A stretch of 64,000 nucleotides of DNA from Chryseobacterium cucumeris (GCF_001593385.1 NZ_LUVZ01000001.1:496001-560000), one strand, 5' to 3'. Counted from the stretch's first letter, positions 18,296 to 27,065 are shown. Numbers and translations are program-made. The notes: a model not told the origin generated them from the sequence alone.

Positions 18296-18315
18296 ATACT
18301 ATGCATGCATAGTAT
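18296..18315. promoter_or_regulatory. Palindromic operator 1 (MarR-type)
   Basis: A perfect 20-bp palindrome centred at 18305/18306 with core TATGCATGCATA. It shares this core with a second palindrome 83 bp downstream, close to eight helical turns. A TTATCCACA sequence abuts its left edge. Confidence 0.7.
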
Positions 18316-18371
18316 TATGCTAATCATACAATTTAATCCATTTATTTACAGCCTATTAACAAAATTTAACG

Positions 18372-18405
18372 TTAATAAATATTATGCATGCATAATATTT
18401 ATTAA
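18372..18405. promoter_or_regulatory. Palindromic operator 2 (34-bp perfect palindrome)
   Basis: Every one of 17 base pairs in each arm is complementary, centred at 18388/18389 on ATGCATGCAT. It ends 26 bases before the regulator's ATG, so a bound dimer would cover the likely promoter. This is the expected arrangement for autoregulation by a MarR protein. Confidence 0.8.
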
Positions 18406-18431
18406 ATTTGGGTAAAACCATTGGCGCAAAA

Positions 18432-18887
18432 ATGATGGATCATAATAAGGAAAAAATAGAAAACGTAGATTTAATTTTAAAGCAGACCTGGCTGGCTGTT
18501 TCTAAAATGTACACAGAATTAGCCCAGGAACATGATTCCACAGCGGTACAGGCACTCACACTTTTAAAAATAGATCCTAAAGAAGGAACTCGAAGTACCA
18601 ATCTTGGACCGAAGATGGCTATTGAACCCACTTCATTAACGAGAATCATCAAACTTCTTGAAGATAACGGATACATCTATAAGGAGAAGACCACCACTGA
18701 TAAAAGAGAGGTGATCATCAAACTTACAGATAAAGGATTAAACTCCAGAAATATGTCTAAGGAAGTCGTTGTGAATTTCAACAAGAAGGTGATGGAAAAA
18801 ATTTCTCCGGAAAAACTGGAGGCTTTCAAAGATGTGATGGGTGAAATCATGAAAATAGCCAACGAATTATTAAATAACCGAAAATAA
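18432..18887 (+). CDS. MarR-family transcriptional regulator of the fad locus
   Basis: A 151-residue winged-helix regulator. The recognition helix lies in KMAIEPTSLTRIIKLLEDNGYI (about 60-80) and the wing in KTTTDKREVIIKLTDKG. An in-frame TTG at 18408 would add eight residues but lies only three bases after the palindrome; ATG at 18432 or 18435 is preferred. It lies 54 bases before fadN. By position it probably represses the downstream beta-oxidation genes and itself through the two TATGCATGCATA palindromes, with an acyl-CoA as a likely inducer; the ligand is inference. Confidence 0.88.
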   Translation: MMDHNKEKIENVDLILKQTWLAVSKMYTELAQEHDSTAVQALTLLKIDPKEGTRSTNLGPKMAIEPTSLTRIIKLLEDNGYIYKEKTTTDKREVIIKLTDKGLNSRNMSKEVVVNFNKKVMEKISPEKLEAFKDVMGEIMKIANELLNNRK

Positions 18888-18940
18888 ATTATGATGAAGC
18901 CTTCGGGTTCATATCATCTTATACAAATAAAAATTTACAT

Positions 18941-21334
18941 ATGAAAAGAAGAATCAAACATGTAACGGTTCTTGGTTCAGGAATTATGGGAAGCGGAATC
19001 GCTGCTCACTTCGCCAACATCGGCGTTGAAGTATCACTTTTGGATATTGTTCCTTTTGAACTTAATGAAGCTGAACAGAAAAAAGGTTTGACCAAAGATG
19101 ACAAAGCAGTAAGAAACAGAATTGCTTCCGAAAACTTTGAAAAACTTAAAAAAGCAAGTCCTGCACTTCTTTATTCACCAAAGTTTGCAGACAGAATCAA
19201 AATCGGAAATTTCGATGATGATTTGCCGAAAATAAAAAATACCGACTGGATCATTGAAGTAGTCGTTGAAAGACTTGATATCAAGAAGTCTGTGTACGAA
19301 AAAATTGAACAGTTCAGAAAACCGGGAACATTAATTTCTTCCAATACATCCGGTATTCCTATTCATCTCCTTACAGAAGGGAGAAGCGAGGATTTCAAGA
19401 AGTACTTTGCCGGAACACACTTCTTCAACCCGGTAAGATATCTTCCCCTTTTAGAGATTATCCCAACCAACGATACAGCTCCTGAAATCATCGATTTCTA
19501 TATGAATTACGGAGCGAAATTCCTGGGTAAGACGACTGTCTTAGCCAAAGATACACCAGCTTTCATTGCCAACAGAATTGGGGTGTTTTCTATGATGGAT
19601 CTTCTTCATAATGTACAGAAATTAGGACTTACCGTTTCTGATGTTGATAAATTAACAGGTCCCGTAATCGGACGTCCAAAATCTGCAACATTCAGAACGG
19701 CTGACGTTGTAGGTCTTGATACTTTGGTAATGGTAGCCAACGGAGTTCGTCAAAGCGGTGCTGAAGCGAATGACTTCAATGATGTATTTGCCCTTCCTCC
19801 TTATATCCAGAAGATGATGGATAATAAATGGCTAGGTTCAAAAACAGAACAAGGTTTCTATAAAAAAGTGAAAAATGCAGAAGGAAAATCTGAAATTCAC
19901 GGATTAAACCTTGATACTTTGGAGTATGAACTTCAAGGAAAATCATCCTTCCCTACTCTGGAATTAACAAAATCTATAGATAAACCGATTGACAGATTTA
20001 AAGTATTAATTGGTGGTAAAGATAAAGCTGGTGAATTGTACAGAAAGTCTTTAGGAGCATTATTTGCTTACGTTTCGCATAAAGTACCTGAAATCTCTGA
20101 CGAGGTCTATAAAATTGACGATGCGATGAGAGCCGGTTTCGGATGGGAAAACGGTCCATTTGAAATCTGGGATGCTGTAGGTGTTCAGAAAGGTATTGAA
20201 CTGGCAAAAGATGCAGGATACGAAGTTTCTGACTGGGTGAAAAATGTAGAAAATTTCTATAAAGTTAATGACGAGGGTCAAAGCATTTACGTTGATAAAA
20301 ATTCAGGAGAATACAACAAGATCCCTGGTCAGGATGCATTCATCATCTTAGATAATATCAGAAAAAATAAAACACTTTGGAGCAATTCAGGGGCTGCTAT
20401 CCAAGATTTGGGAGACGGAATTATCAACTTTGAGATCCGTTCAAAAATGAACTCTCTTGGAGGTGAAGTTCTTGACGGATTGAACAGAGCGATTGATTTG
20501 GCAGAAAAAGAATATGACGGATTAGTAGTTGGTAACCAGGGAGCTAATTTCTCTGTAGGTGCCAACCTTGCGATGATTCTTATGATGGCTATTGAGCAGG
20601 ATTGGGATGATTTGAATATGGCAATCGCTTACTTCCAGAAATCAATGATGAGAGTACGCTACTCTTCTATTCCTGTAGTAGTTGCTCCTCACGGAATGAC
20701 CTTAGGTGGAGGATGCGAAATGACCATGCATGCAGACCGAGTGGTTGCAGCGGCAGAAACGTATATCGGACTGGTAGAAACCGGGGTTGGAGTAATTCCT
20801 GGTGGTGGGGGTACTAAAGAATTGACTTTAAGAACTTCCAGAGAATTCCACAACGATGATGTTAAAAATAACAGACTTCGTGATGCATTTATGAACATCG
20901 CTATGGGTAAAGTAGCTACTTCTGCTTATGAAGCTTACGATATGGGAATCCTTGAAAAAGGGAAAGACATCGTTTCCGTAAGCAAAAACAGACAGATTGC
21001 TGAAGCGAAAAAAGTAGCGAAACTATTAGCAGAACAAGGCTATACCCAGCCCATCGAACAGAAAGTAAAAGTTTTGGGTAAAGACGCATTAGGAATGTTC
21101 TACGTAGGAACTGACCAGATGTTAACCGGAAACTTTATTTCTGCACACGATAAGAAAATTGCTGATAAACTAGCCAACGTGATGGTAGGTGGAAATCTAT
21201 CAGAGCCAACAGTTGTAACGGAACAGTATCTATTGAACCTTGAAAGGGAAACTTTCCTTCAGCTTTGTGGAGAAAGAAAAACTCTGGAGAGAATCCAGTA
21301 CATGTTACAGAACGGAAAACCATTAAGAAACTAA
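18941..21334 (+). CDS. fadN: 3-hydroxyacyl-CoA dehydrogenase / enoyl-CoA hydratase
   Basis: A 797-residue bifunctional beta-oxidation enzyme. Residues 1-200 form the NAD-binding half (VLGSGIMGSGIAAHF at 10-24; GTHFFNPVRYLPLLEI with the catalytic His). Residues 200-430 contain the two dehydrogenase C-terminal domains. Residues 480-700 form a crotonase domain with GANFSVGANL and HGMTLGGGCEM as oxyanion-hole segments. This order, dehydrogenase first, is that of Bacillus FadN and opposite to E. coli FadB, which is why I use that symbol. With the downstream thiolase and acyl-CoA dehydrogenase it makes a fadN-fadA-fadE set for fatty-acid breakdown. Confidence 0.9.
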   Translation: MKRRIKHVTVLGSGIMGSGIAAHFANIGVEVSLLDIVPFELNEAEQKKGLTKDDKAVRNRIASENFEKLKKASPALLYSPKFADRIKIGNFDDDLPKIKNTDWIIEVVVERLDIKKSVYEKIEQFRKPGTLISSNTSGIPIHLLTEGRSEDFKKYFAGTHFFNPVRYLPLLEIIPTNDTAPEIIDFYMNYGAKFLGKTTVLAKDTPAFIANRIGVFSMMDLLHNVQKLGLTVSDVDKLTGPVIGRPKSATFRTADVVGLDTLVMVANGVRQSGAEANDFNDVFALPPYIQKMMDNKWLGSKTEQGFYKKVKNAEGKSEIHGLNLDTLEYELQGKSSFPTLELTKSIDKPIDRFKVLIGGKDKAGELYRKSLGALFAYVSHKVPEISDEVYKIDDAMRAGFGWENGPFEIWDAVGVQKGIELAKDAGYEVSDWVKNVENFYKVNDEGQSIYVDKNSGEYNKIPGQDAFIILDNIRKNKTLWSNSGAAIQDLGDGIINFEIRSKMNSLGGEVLDGLNRAIDLAEKEYDGLVVGNQGANFSVGANLAMILMMAIEQDWDDLNMAIAYFQKSMMRVRYSSIPVVVAPHGMTLGGGCEMTMHADRVVAAAETYIGLVETGVGVIPGGGGTKELTLRTSREFHNDDVKNNRLRDAFMNIAMGKVATSAYEAYDMGILEKGKDIVSVSKNRQIAEAKKVAKLLAEQGYTQPIEQKVKVLGKDALGMFYVGTDQMLTGNFISAHDKKIADKLANVMVGGNLSEPTVVTEQYLLNLERETFLQLCGERKTLERIQYMLQNGKPLRN

Positions 21335-21360
21335 TACTTTCAAAAATAATTAACAAACAC

Positions 21361-21413
21361 TTTGTCATTCCGAAGGGATCCAAACATTGAATAGATGCTT
21401 CCAGCATGACAAA
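21361..21413. repeat. 53-bp imperfect palindrome of a dispersed-repeat type
   Basis: The ends TTTGTCAT and ATGACAAA are perfect inverse complements, and pairing continues imperfectly through CCGAAGGGATC against GATGCTTCC. The sequence TTTGTCATTCCGAAGG is the kind of short palindrome often scattered between genes in this group. It lies between fadN and fadA and could fold in the transcript. Confidence 0.6.
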
Positions 21414-21452
21414 CAGTATGGTTAATTTTTATAACAATTAATTAATAAAACA

Positions 21453-22634
21453 ATGTCAAAGACAGCATACATAGTAAAAGGTTTCAGAACTGCCGTTGGA
21501 AAAGCTCCAAAAGGAAGTTTAAGATTTACAAGACCTGATGTCATGGCGGCTACCGTTATTGAAAAATTAATGGCTGAGCTACCACAATTAGATAAAAATA
21601 GAATTGATGACCTTATCGTAGGAAACGCAATGCCGGAAGCTGAACAAGGGCTTAATGTGGCGCGTCTGATCTCTTTGATGGGGTTAAATACCGATAAAGT
21701 TCCGGGAGTTACCGTGAACAGATACTGTGCATCAGGAAGTGAGGCAATTGCTATTGCTTCTGCGAAAATTCAGGCTGGTATGGCAGATTGTATCATCGCG
21801 GGTGGTACAGAATCTATGTCATATATTCCTATGGGAGGTTATAAGCCGGTTCCTGAAACGGATATCGCAAAAACAAACCCTGATTATTACTGGGGAATGG
21901 GTTACACAGCGGAAGAAGTTGCAAAACAATATAATATTACAAGAGAAGAACAGGATCAGTTTGCTTTTGAATCTCATATGAAGGCTTTAAAAGCTAATCA
22001 GGAAGGTAAATTTGCCAACCAGATTGTTCCGATTCCTGTAGAATATAATTTCCTGGACGAAAATCAGAAACTGCAGACTAAAAAGTTTGATTTTTCAGTA
22101 GATGAGGGGCCTAGAGCAGATACTTCTTTAGCAGGTTTAGCAAAACTAAGACCTGTATTTGCCAACGGAGGAAGCGTAACTGCCGGAAACTCTTCTCAAA
22201 TGAGTGACGGAGCGGCTTTCGTAATGGTAATGAGTGAGGAAATGGTAAAAGAATTAGGACTGGAGCCTGAGGCAAGATTAGTGGCTTATGCTGCAGCCGG
22301 ATTAGAACCAAGAATCATGGGAATGGGTCCTATCTATGCTATTCCAAAAGCATTGAAACAGGCTGGTTTAGAATTAAAAGATATCGATTTGATCGAACTT
22401 AACGAAGCATTCGCTTCTCAATCGGTTGCAATCAAAAAAGAATTAGGATTAAATCCTGACATCTTAAACGTAAACGGAGGAGCTATCGCCCTTGGTCACC
22501 CGCTTGGATGTACAGGAACAAAACTGACAGTACAACTTCTTGACGAAATGAGAAGAAGAGGCAACAAGTACGGAATGGTTTCTATGTGTGTGGGAACAGG
22601 TCAAGGAGCGGCTTCTATTTTTGAACTTCTTTAA
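21453..22634 (+). CDS. fadA: Acetyl-CoA C-acyltransferase (3-ketoacyl-CoA thiolase)
   Basis: A 393-residue thiolase catalysing the last step of beta-oxidation, cleavage of 3-ketoacyl-CoA with CoA. The nucleophile Cys92 is in NRYCASGSEA; the second catalytic pair is in GGAIALGHPLGCTG and CVGTGQGA near the C-terminus. Length and motifs are complete. It follows fadN after 118 bases that contain a palindromic repeat, and precedes fadE after a broken insert. Cotranscription with fadN is likely. Confidence 0.94.
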   Translation: MSKTAYIVKGFRTAVGKAPKGSLRFTRPDVMAATVIEKLMAELPQLDKNRIDDLIVGNAMPEAEQGLNVARLISLMGLNTDKVPGVTVNRYCASGSEAIAIASAKIQAGMADCIIAGGTESMSYIPMGGYKPVPETDIAKTNPDYYWGMGYTAEEVAKQYNITREEQDQFAFESHMKALKANQEGKFANQIVPIPVEYNFLDENQKLQTKKFDFSVDEGPRADTSLAGLAKLRPVFANGGSVTAGNSSQMSDGAAFVMVMSEEMVKELGLEPEARLVAYAAAGLEPRIMGMGPIYAIPKALKQAGLELKDIDLIELNEAFASQSVAIKKELGLNPDILNVNGGAIALGHPLGCTGTKLTVQLLDEMRRRGNKYGMVSMCVGTGQGAASIFELL

Positions 22635-22654
22635 TAGACGGATAGATAATAGAC
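22635..22654 (+). repeat. Left inverted repeat of the four-helix-bundle insert
   Basis: TAGACGGATAGATAATAGAC begins at the base after the thiolase stop. Its reverse complement recurs at 23097-23116 with a single mismatch, bounding a 482-bp segment. Confidence 0.65.
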
Positions 22655-22673
22655 TTAAAGACACCAAAAATGA

Positions 22674-23044
22674 ATGAATGATTTTTTAAGAGGCACAATT
22701 TTAAAAAGCTTAAAATTTGGCAAATGAGTATGGAATTATCAAGATTAACTTTAGATCTTACAGATACTTTTCCGATTTATGAAAAGTATGGTTTGAAAAA
22801 TCAAATGGACAGATGTGCAATTTCAATTCCATCAAATATAGCTGAAGGTTCAAGCAGGACAAATAAGTCTTTTAGTCATTTTTTGGATATTTCTTTAGGT
22901 TCTTCATTTGAATTGCAAACATAAATATTGTTAGCAAATCATAGAAAATATTTATCTGATGAAAAAACTGAAATCTTTGAAATTAAGATTGAAGAATTTC
23001 AAAAAGCAACAATGGTATTTCAGAATACTTTAAACAGGGACTAA
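22674..23044 (+). pseudogene. Broken four-helix-bundle protein gene (S23/IVP-type)
   Basis: The reading frame from 22724 encodes FP-IYEKYGLKNQMDRCAISIPSNIAEGSSR, the classic core of the four-helix-bundle family related to 23S rRNA intervening-sequence proteins. It is stopped by TAA at 22922-22924, exactly where the family continues; after the stop the same frame reads ILLANHRKYLSDE onward to 23044, so one CAA-to-TAA change would explain it. The natural start (ATG at 22674, MND) is also out of frame: GATTTTTTAAG lacks one T needed to join to KRHNFKKLKIWQM. Two lesions make it a pseudogene unless suppressed. It lies between inverted repeats. Confidence 0.8.
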
Positions 23045-23096
23045 GAAAACAAAAGACTAGGAGATAATGGACCGAAAGAAAATAGACAGTATAAAA

Positions 23097-23116
23097 GTCT
23101 ATCATCTATCCGTCTA
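23097..23116 (-). repeat. Right inverted repeat of the four-helix-bundle insert
   Basis: GTCTATCATCTATCCGTCTA is the reverse complement of 22635-22654 except at one position. It lies 41 bases before the fadE start. Confidence 0.65.
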
Positions 23117-23157
23117 TTATCTGAATGTCTCAAAAAATTTAAAAAACAAAATAATAT

Positions 23158-24933
23158 ATGGCTACATTAAAAGGCGGGGAATTCCTGATCAAACAGATTC
23201 CTGCAAATGAAATTTTCAGTATTGAAGAACTGAATGAAGAACAAAAGATGCTTCGTGATTCTGCGAAGGAATTTATAGATAGAGAAGTAGTTCCTCAAAG
23301 AGAACGTTTTGAGAAGAAAGATTACGCATTTACTGAAGAGACCATGCGTAAACTGGGAGAAATGGGGATGTTGGGAATCGCTGTTCCTGAAGAATACGGA
23401 GGTCTTGGAATGGGCTTTGTGACTACAATGCTTGCCTGTGATTATCTATCAGGAACTACAGGTTCATTGGCTACAGCTTATGGTGCACACACCGGAATTG
23501 GAACCCTGCCAATCGTTCTTTACGGAACTGAAGAGCAGAAGAAAAAATACCTTCCGGATTTAGCAACGGGAACAAAATTCGGAGCTTACTGTCTGACAGA
23601 GCCAGATGCTGGTTCTGATGCCAATTCAGGAAAAACAAAAGCAAAACTTTCCGAAGACGGAAAACATTATATCATCAACGGTCAGAAAATGTGGATCTCC
23701 AATGCAGGATTTGCAGATACATTTACATTATTCGCTAAAATTGATGATGATAAAAATATCACAGGATTTGTCATCAACAGATCGGAACTTGAAAACCCTG
23801 AAAGCTTAACTTTCGGAGAAGAAGAACATAAATTAGGTATCCGTGCTTCTTCTACCCGTCAGGTCTTCTTCAATGATATGAAAATTCCTGTGGAAAATCT
23901 TTTAGGAGAAAGAAACAATGGTTTCAAGATCGCTTTGAATGCATTGAACGTAGGCCGTATCAAATTGGCTGCAGCATGTCTTGATGCACAGAGAAGAATT
24001 TTAAACCACTCTATCCAGTACTCTAACGAAAGAAAACAGTTTGGTGTTTCAATCGCTACTTTCGGAGCGATCAGAAAGAAAATTGCTGAAATGGCAACCG
24101 GAGTTTTCGTAAGTGAAGCAGGTTCTTACAGAGCAGCTAAAAACGTTCAGGATAAAATTGACGAATTAGTAGCAGGTGGATTAAGCCATCAGGAAGCAGA
24201 ACTGAAAGGTGTTGAAGAATTCGCGGTAGAATGCTCAATCCTTAAAGTATTCGTTTCTGACCTTGCCCAGCACACAGCAGACGAAGGAATTCAGGTGTAC
24301 GGAGGGATGGGATTCTCTGAAGATACTCCTATGGAAGCGGCTTGGAGAGATTCAAGAATTTCAAGAATCTATGAAGGTACCAACGAAATCAACAGATTAT
24401 TAGCCGTAGGAATGCTTATTAAAAGAGCGATGAAAGGTGAATTGGATCTTTTATCACCTGCTATGGCCATCAGCAAAGAATTGATGGGTATCCCTTCATT
24501 TGAAGTTCCTGATTATTCAGAATTCATGAGCGAAGAAAAAGCAATTATCGCAAACCTTAAGAAAGTATTCCTAATGGTTTCCGGAGCAGCTCTTCAGAAA
24601 TATATGATGGATATTGAAAAACAACAGCATTTATTATTGAATGCATCTGAAATCCTTAACCAGATCTATATGGCAGAATCCGCAGTATTAAGAGCAGAGA
24701 AACACTTCTCTCCTGAATCTGTAGAAGCAGCTATGGCTCAGTTAAATCTTTACAAAGCTGTTGAGAAAATCATCGCTGCAGCTAAAGAAGGAATTGTTTC
24801 TTTTGCTGAAGGAGATGAGCAGAGAATGATGCTTTCTGGATTAAGAAGATTCACTAAATATACCAACCATCCGAATGTAGTAGCGCTTACTGAAAAAGTA
24901 GCCGCTCACTATATCGAGAAAGGAGCTTATTAG
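23158..24933 (+). CDS. fadE: Acyl-CoA dehydrogenase
   Basis: A 591-residue FAD-dependent acyl-CoA dehydrogenase for the first step of beta-oxidation. Visible landmarks are the AYCLTEPDAGSDA (FAD/substrate) segment at about 142-154, MWISNAGFAD, the substrate-binding region, GIQVYGGMGFSEDTP, and RISRIYEGTNEINR, which carries the glutamate region of the long-chain type. Unlike 380-residue short-chain enzymes it has a C-terminal helical extension of about 160 residues, as in Bacillus FadE and VLCAD-type proteins. It follows the broken insert and probably belonged to the fadN-fadA operon; a terminator follows. Confidence 0.93.
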   Translation: MATLKGGEFLIKQIPANEIFSIEELNEEQKMLRDSAKEFIDREVVPQRERFEKKDYAFTEETMRKLGEMGMLGIAVPEEYGGLGMGFVTTMLACDYLSGTTGSLATAYGAHTGIGTLPIVLYGTEEQKKKYLPDLATGTKFGAYCLTEPDAGSDANSGKTKAKLSEDGKHYIINGQKMWISNAGFADTFTLFAKIDDDKNITGFVINRSELENPESLTFGEEEHKLGIRASSTRQVFFNDMKIPVENLLGERNNGFKIALNALNVGRIKLAAACLDAQRRILNHSIQYSNERKQFGVSIATFGAIRKKIAEMATGVFVSEAGSYRAAKNVQDKIDELVAGGLSHQEAELKGVEEFAVECSILKVFVSDLAQHTADEGIQVYGGMGFSEDTPMEAAWRDSRISRIYEGTNEINRLLAVGMLIKRAMKGELDLLSPAMAISKELMGIPSFEVPDYSEFMSEEKAIIANLKKVFLMVSGAALQKYMMDIEKQQHLLLNASEILNQIYMAESAVLRAEKHFSPESVEAAMAQLNLYKAVEKIIAAAKEGIVSFAEGDEQRMMLSGLRRFTKYTNHPNVVALTEKVAAHYIEKGAY

Positions 24934-24957
24934 TCTTTAATAACATAAATTTGATTC

Positions 24958-24985
24958 AGCGTCTCAATTTTTGAGGCGCTTTTTT
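24958..24985 (+). terminator. Intrinsic terminator of the fad operon
   Basis: Ten paired bases (AGCGTCTCAA / TTGAGGCGCT, one T-G) with a three-base loop and six T residues, 24 bases after the fadE stop. Confidence 0.88.
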
Positions 24986-25078
24986 GATCTTTATCAATTA
25001 TGACATCCATTGAAATTAATGGTATTTAGCAAGGTTATTCAAAAAAAATTATTATTTTTATTTTAAAATAACTAACAC

Positions 25079-25393
25079 ATGAAAATTTTATTATTTCCAA
25101 TACTCCTTATTTTCGTTACTTTTTCAGCACAAAAAAAAGACAATTTACTTCCTGTTCCCAAGATGGATACCACAAAAATTGTTGCTAAAGGGAAATTCCC
25201 GGGATATTTTGCTCTGAAACCCGATCAACCTCAAAAAGAACTTTACAAAATATTAACGGTTAAGCCCAATGATACAATTCTTTATCTGGCTTTAAAAGAA
25301 TCTTCAAAGGATTATTCACAATATAAAATTCTAAATTCGATTACTCCAGATAAGCTTCAGGTCAATCGGAAAAAAATACTACCATCCAAATAA
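25079..25393 (+). CDS. Small secreted hypothetical protein
   Basis: A 104-residue protein with a signal peptide (residues 1-17, LLIFVTFSAQ) and a short hydrophilic mature part without cysteines. The family is unknown to me. It lies 27 bases before the YegP-like gene and may be cotranscribed with it. No lipobox is present, so it should be periplasmic or released. Confidence 0.65.
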   Translation: MKILLFPILLIFVTFSAQKKDNLLPVPKMDTTKIVAKGKFPGYFALKPDQPQKELYKILTVKPNDTILYLALKESSKDYSQYKILNSITPDKLQVNRKKILPSK

Positions 25394-25419
25394 CATAACA
25401 CAAACTAAAAACTATTACC

Positions 25420-25755
25420 ATGGGAAAATTTATTATCTCTAAAAGAACAAACGGAGACTTTCAGTTCAACCTCAAAGCTGGAAACGGGCAGGTTATTTTA
25501 ACCAGCCAGGGATACAGTACCAAACCTTCCTGTGAAAGCGGAATCGGATCCGTAAAACTCAATGCACAGGAAGACGCAAAATTTGAAAGAAATACAGCCA
25601 ATGACGGCAGATGTTATTTTAATCTAAAAGCCGGAAACGGACAGATCATCGGAACCAGCCAGATGTATGAATCTGACAATGGTATGGAAAACGGAATAGA
25701 ATCTGTAAAAAACAATGCTCCTCATGCTCATATAGAGGACGAAACAGACTTTTAA
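25420..25755 (+). CDS. YegP-like DUF1508 protein
   Basis: A 111-residue protein composed of two tandem DUF1508 repeats. Each has the pattern FNLKAGNGQVI-tSQ-Y-S...GI-SVK-NA, the first at about residues 12-48 and the second at 61-97. The fold is a small beta-rich dimer in YegP; the biochemical role is unknown. The sequence is complete and followed at once by a terminator hairpin. Confidence 0.88.
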   Translation: MGKFIISKRTNGDFQFNLKAGNGQVILTSQGYSTKPSCESGIGSVKLNAQEDAKFERNTANDGRCYFNLKAGNGQIIGTSQMYESDNGMENGIESVKNNAPHAHIEDETDF

Positions 25756-25777
25756 AATCATATAAAATATTCTTCAT

Positions 25778-25808
25778 AAAATGTCTTATTTTTTTAAGGC
25801 ATTTTTTA
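25778..25808 (+). terminator. Intrinsic terminator of the YegP-like gene
   Basis: AAAATGTCTT pairs with AAGGCATTTT across a T-rich loop and runs into T residues. The hairpin overlaps an in-frame ATG at 25781, which argues against that ATG as start of the next gene. Confidence 0.7.
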
Positions 25809-25814
25809 TTTTTG
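25807..25814 (+). promoter_or_regulatory. -7 box for the HD hydrolase gene
   Basis: TATTTTTG matches TAnnTTTG directly after the preceding terminator and 20 bases before the ATG at 25835. It supports the shorter start for that gene. Confidence 0.5.
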
Positions 25815-25834
25815 TACTCTATTTTTCATTAGAA

Positions 25835-26281
25835 ATGACAAAAGAAGAATTACTGAATAAAGCAATCAAAATCGCCGATAAGGCTCATAAAGGACAAACC
25901 GATAAATACCATGCTCCCTACATTGCCCACGTAATGCGGGTGATGAACTATGGTAAAACACTGGATGAAAAAATCGTTGGAGTACTTCACGATGTTGTAG
26001 AAGACCATCCACAGGAGTTTAGTCTGGACTATTTAAGGTCGGAAGGATTTCCTGAATATATTATTTTTGCCATCAGCTGCCTTACAAAGCTTGATCCGGA
26101 AGAAGACTATGATGAATTCATTAAAAGAACGGAACGATCTCTCCTTTCTGTAGCTGTAAAACTAAATGATCTTCGTGATAATATGGATCTCAGAAGAGTA
26201 AACAGAGAGCTTACTCCTAAGGATATCAAAAGATTCAATAAATACCTGAAAGCCTATCGCTATCTGATAGAGAAATATTAA
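25835..26281 (+). CDS. HD-domain hydrolase of the (p)ppGpp hydrolase-like type
   Basis: A 148-residue single-domain protein similar to the hydrolase half of RelA/SpoT proteins (MESH-like). The HD motif is in GVLHDVVEDHP (about 53-63), preceded by GQTDKYHAPYIAHVMRV with the first metal histidine and followed by AVKLNDLRDNMD. It probably hydrolyses a pyrophosphorylated nucleotide, but small alarmone hydrolases vary in substrate. I placed the start at 25835 (MTKEELLN); the 54 bases upstream in frame contain the preceding gene's terminator. Its 3' end overlaps the DUF2490 gene on the other strand by four bases. Confidence 0.8.
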   Translation: MTKEELLNKAIKIADKAHKGQTDKYHAPYIAHVMRVMNYGKTLDEKIVGVLHDVVEDHPQEFSLDYLRSEGFPEYIIFAISCLTKLDPEEDYDEFIKRTERSLLSVAVKLNDLRDNMDLRRVNRELTPKDIKRFNKYLKAYRYLIEKY

Positions 26282-26994
26282 TCCGCACCCGGGAAATCGT
26301 AACTCTTCGTGTGATGATCTGTTCCATCGATATTGATATTTAACGCAAGGTAAACGAAATGTAAATTTTTGTTTCCTTTTGCTTCAAATTCACGCTGCCA
26401 CAGATATCCGCTCACGATTCCGAAATAATCATCGATCTGATAGCCGAAACCGCCATAGACTCTGTTTCTGGCGAAAGTAGGCTTCATCGGAGAGACAAAG
26501 AAAACCTCGTCATAAGCATTAGCGAAAACAGTTCCTTTCTTAATGGTTTTAGCGTTCAAAGGAACACTAACGTTCAGACGGTATCTGTAACGCATTCTCT
26601 GGGAAGTCTGATCTGTTTTTGGCTCGTAAAACCAGCTCTTTTCAGCACGGAAACGGTTTTCAAACTTTACGATACCTTTCTTGATATCAATAACATCCTG
26701 AAGCCATACCCTGAACTCCTCTCTGCTCAGGCTATGTTCTTTATAGTTAACATATCTTCCCAGTCCTACAAAAGGTTTGTGGTTTTTGGTAAGATTATAC
26801 CCTAGCCCTCCTTTTATTTCATAATAATCAGGGTAGGTATAATCTTCGTTACCACGCATCTGCCCTTCAGCATAAAGGAAAAATTTCGGATGAAACTTAT
26901 AGGTCAGAGTCACTGCATTGAAGCTGGAAATGTGTTCCTGCGCTTTAAAAAAAGATATTCCAAGTAATAAACCTAAGCCTATAAGACGTTTCAT
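26278..26994 (-). CDS. DUF2490 outer-membrane beta-barrel-type protein
   Basis: A 238-residue protein with a signal peptide (residues 1-18, SFFKAQ) and a pattern of amphipathic beta strands ending in an aromatic-containing strand, characteristic of DUF2490 (for example GLGYNLTKNHKPFVGLGRYVNY and ENRFRAEKSWF). The role is unknown; it is probably a small outer-membrane barrel. An in-frame ATG at 27048 would put 18 charged residues before the signal peptide and is unlikely. It lies downstream of a TonB-dependent receptor gene (71 bases) and may be cotranscribed with it. Confidence 0.8.
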   Translation of the reverse strand: MKRLIGLGLLLGISFFKAQEHISSFNAVTLTYKFHPKFFLYAEGQMRGNEDYTYPDYYEIKGGLGYNLTKNHKPFVGLGRYVNYKEHSLSREEFRVWLQDVIDIKKGIVKFENRFRAEKSWFYEPKTDQTSQRMRYRYRLNVSVPLNAKTIKKGTVFANAYDEVFFVSPMKPTFARNRVYGGFGYQIDDYFGIVSGYLWQREFEAKGNKNLHFVYLALNINIDGTDHHTKSYDFPGAD

Positions 26995-27065
26995 AAAAAA
27001 TTTTTGCAAATGTATATTTTTTAACAATTTGTTAATATTAACTTTCATTAATATTAAATTAACAC

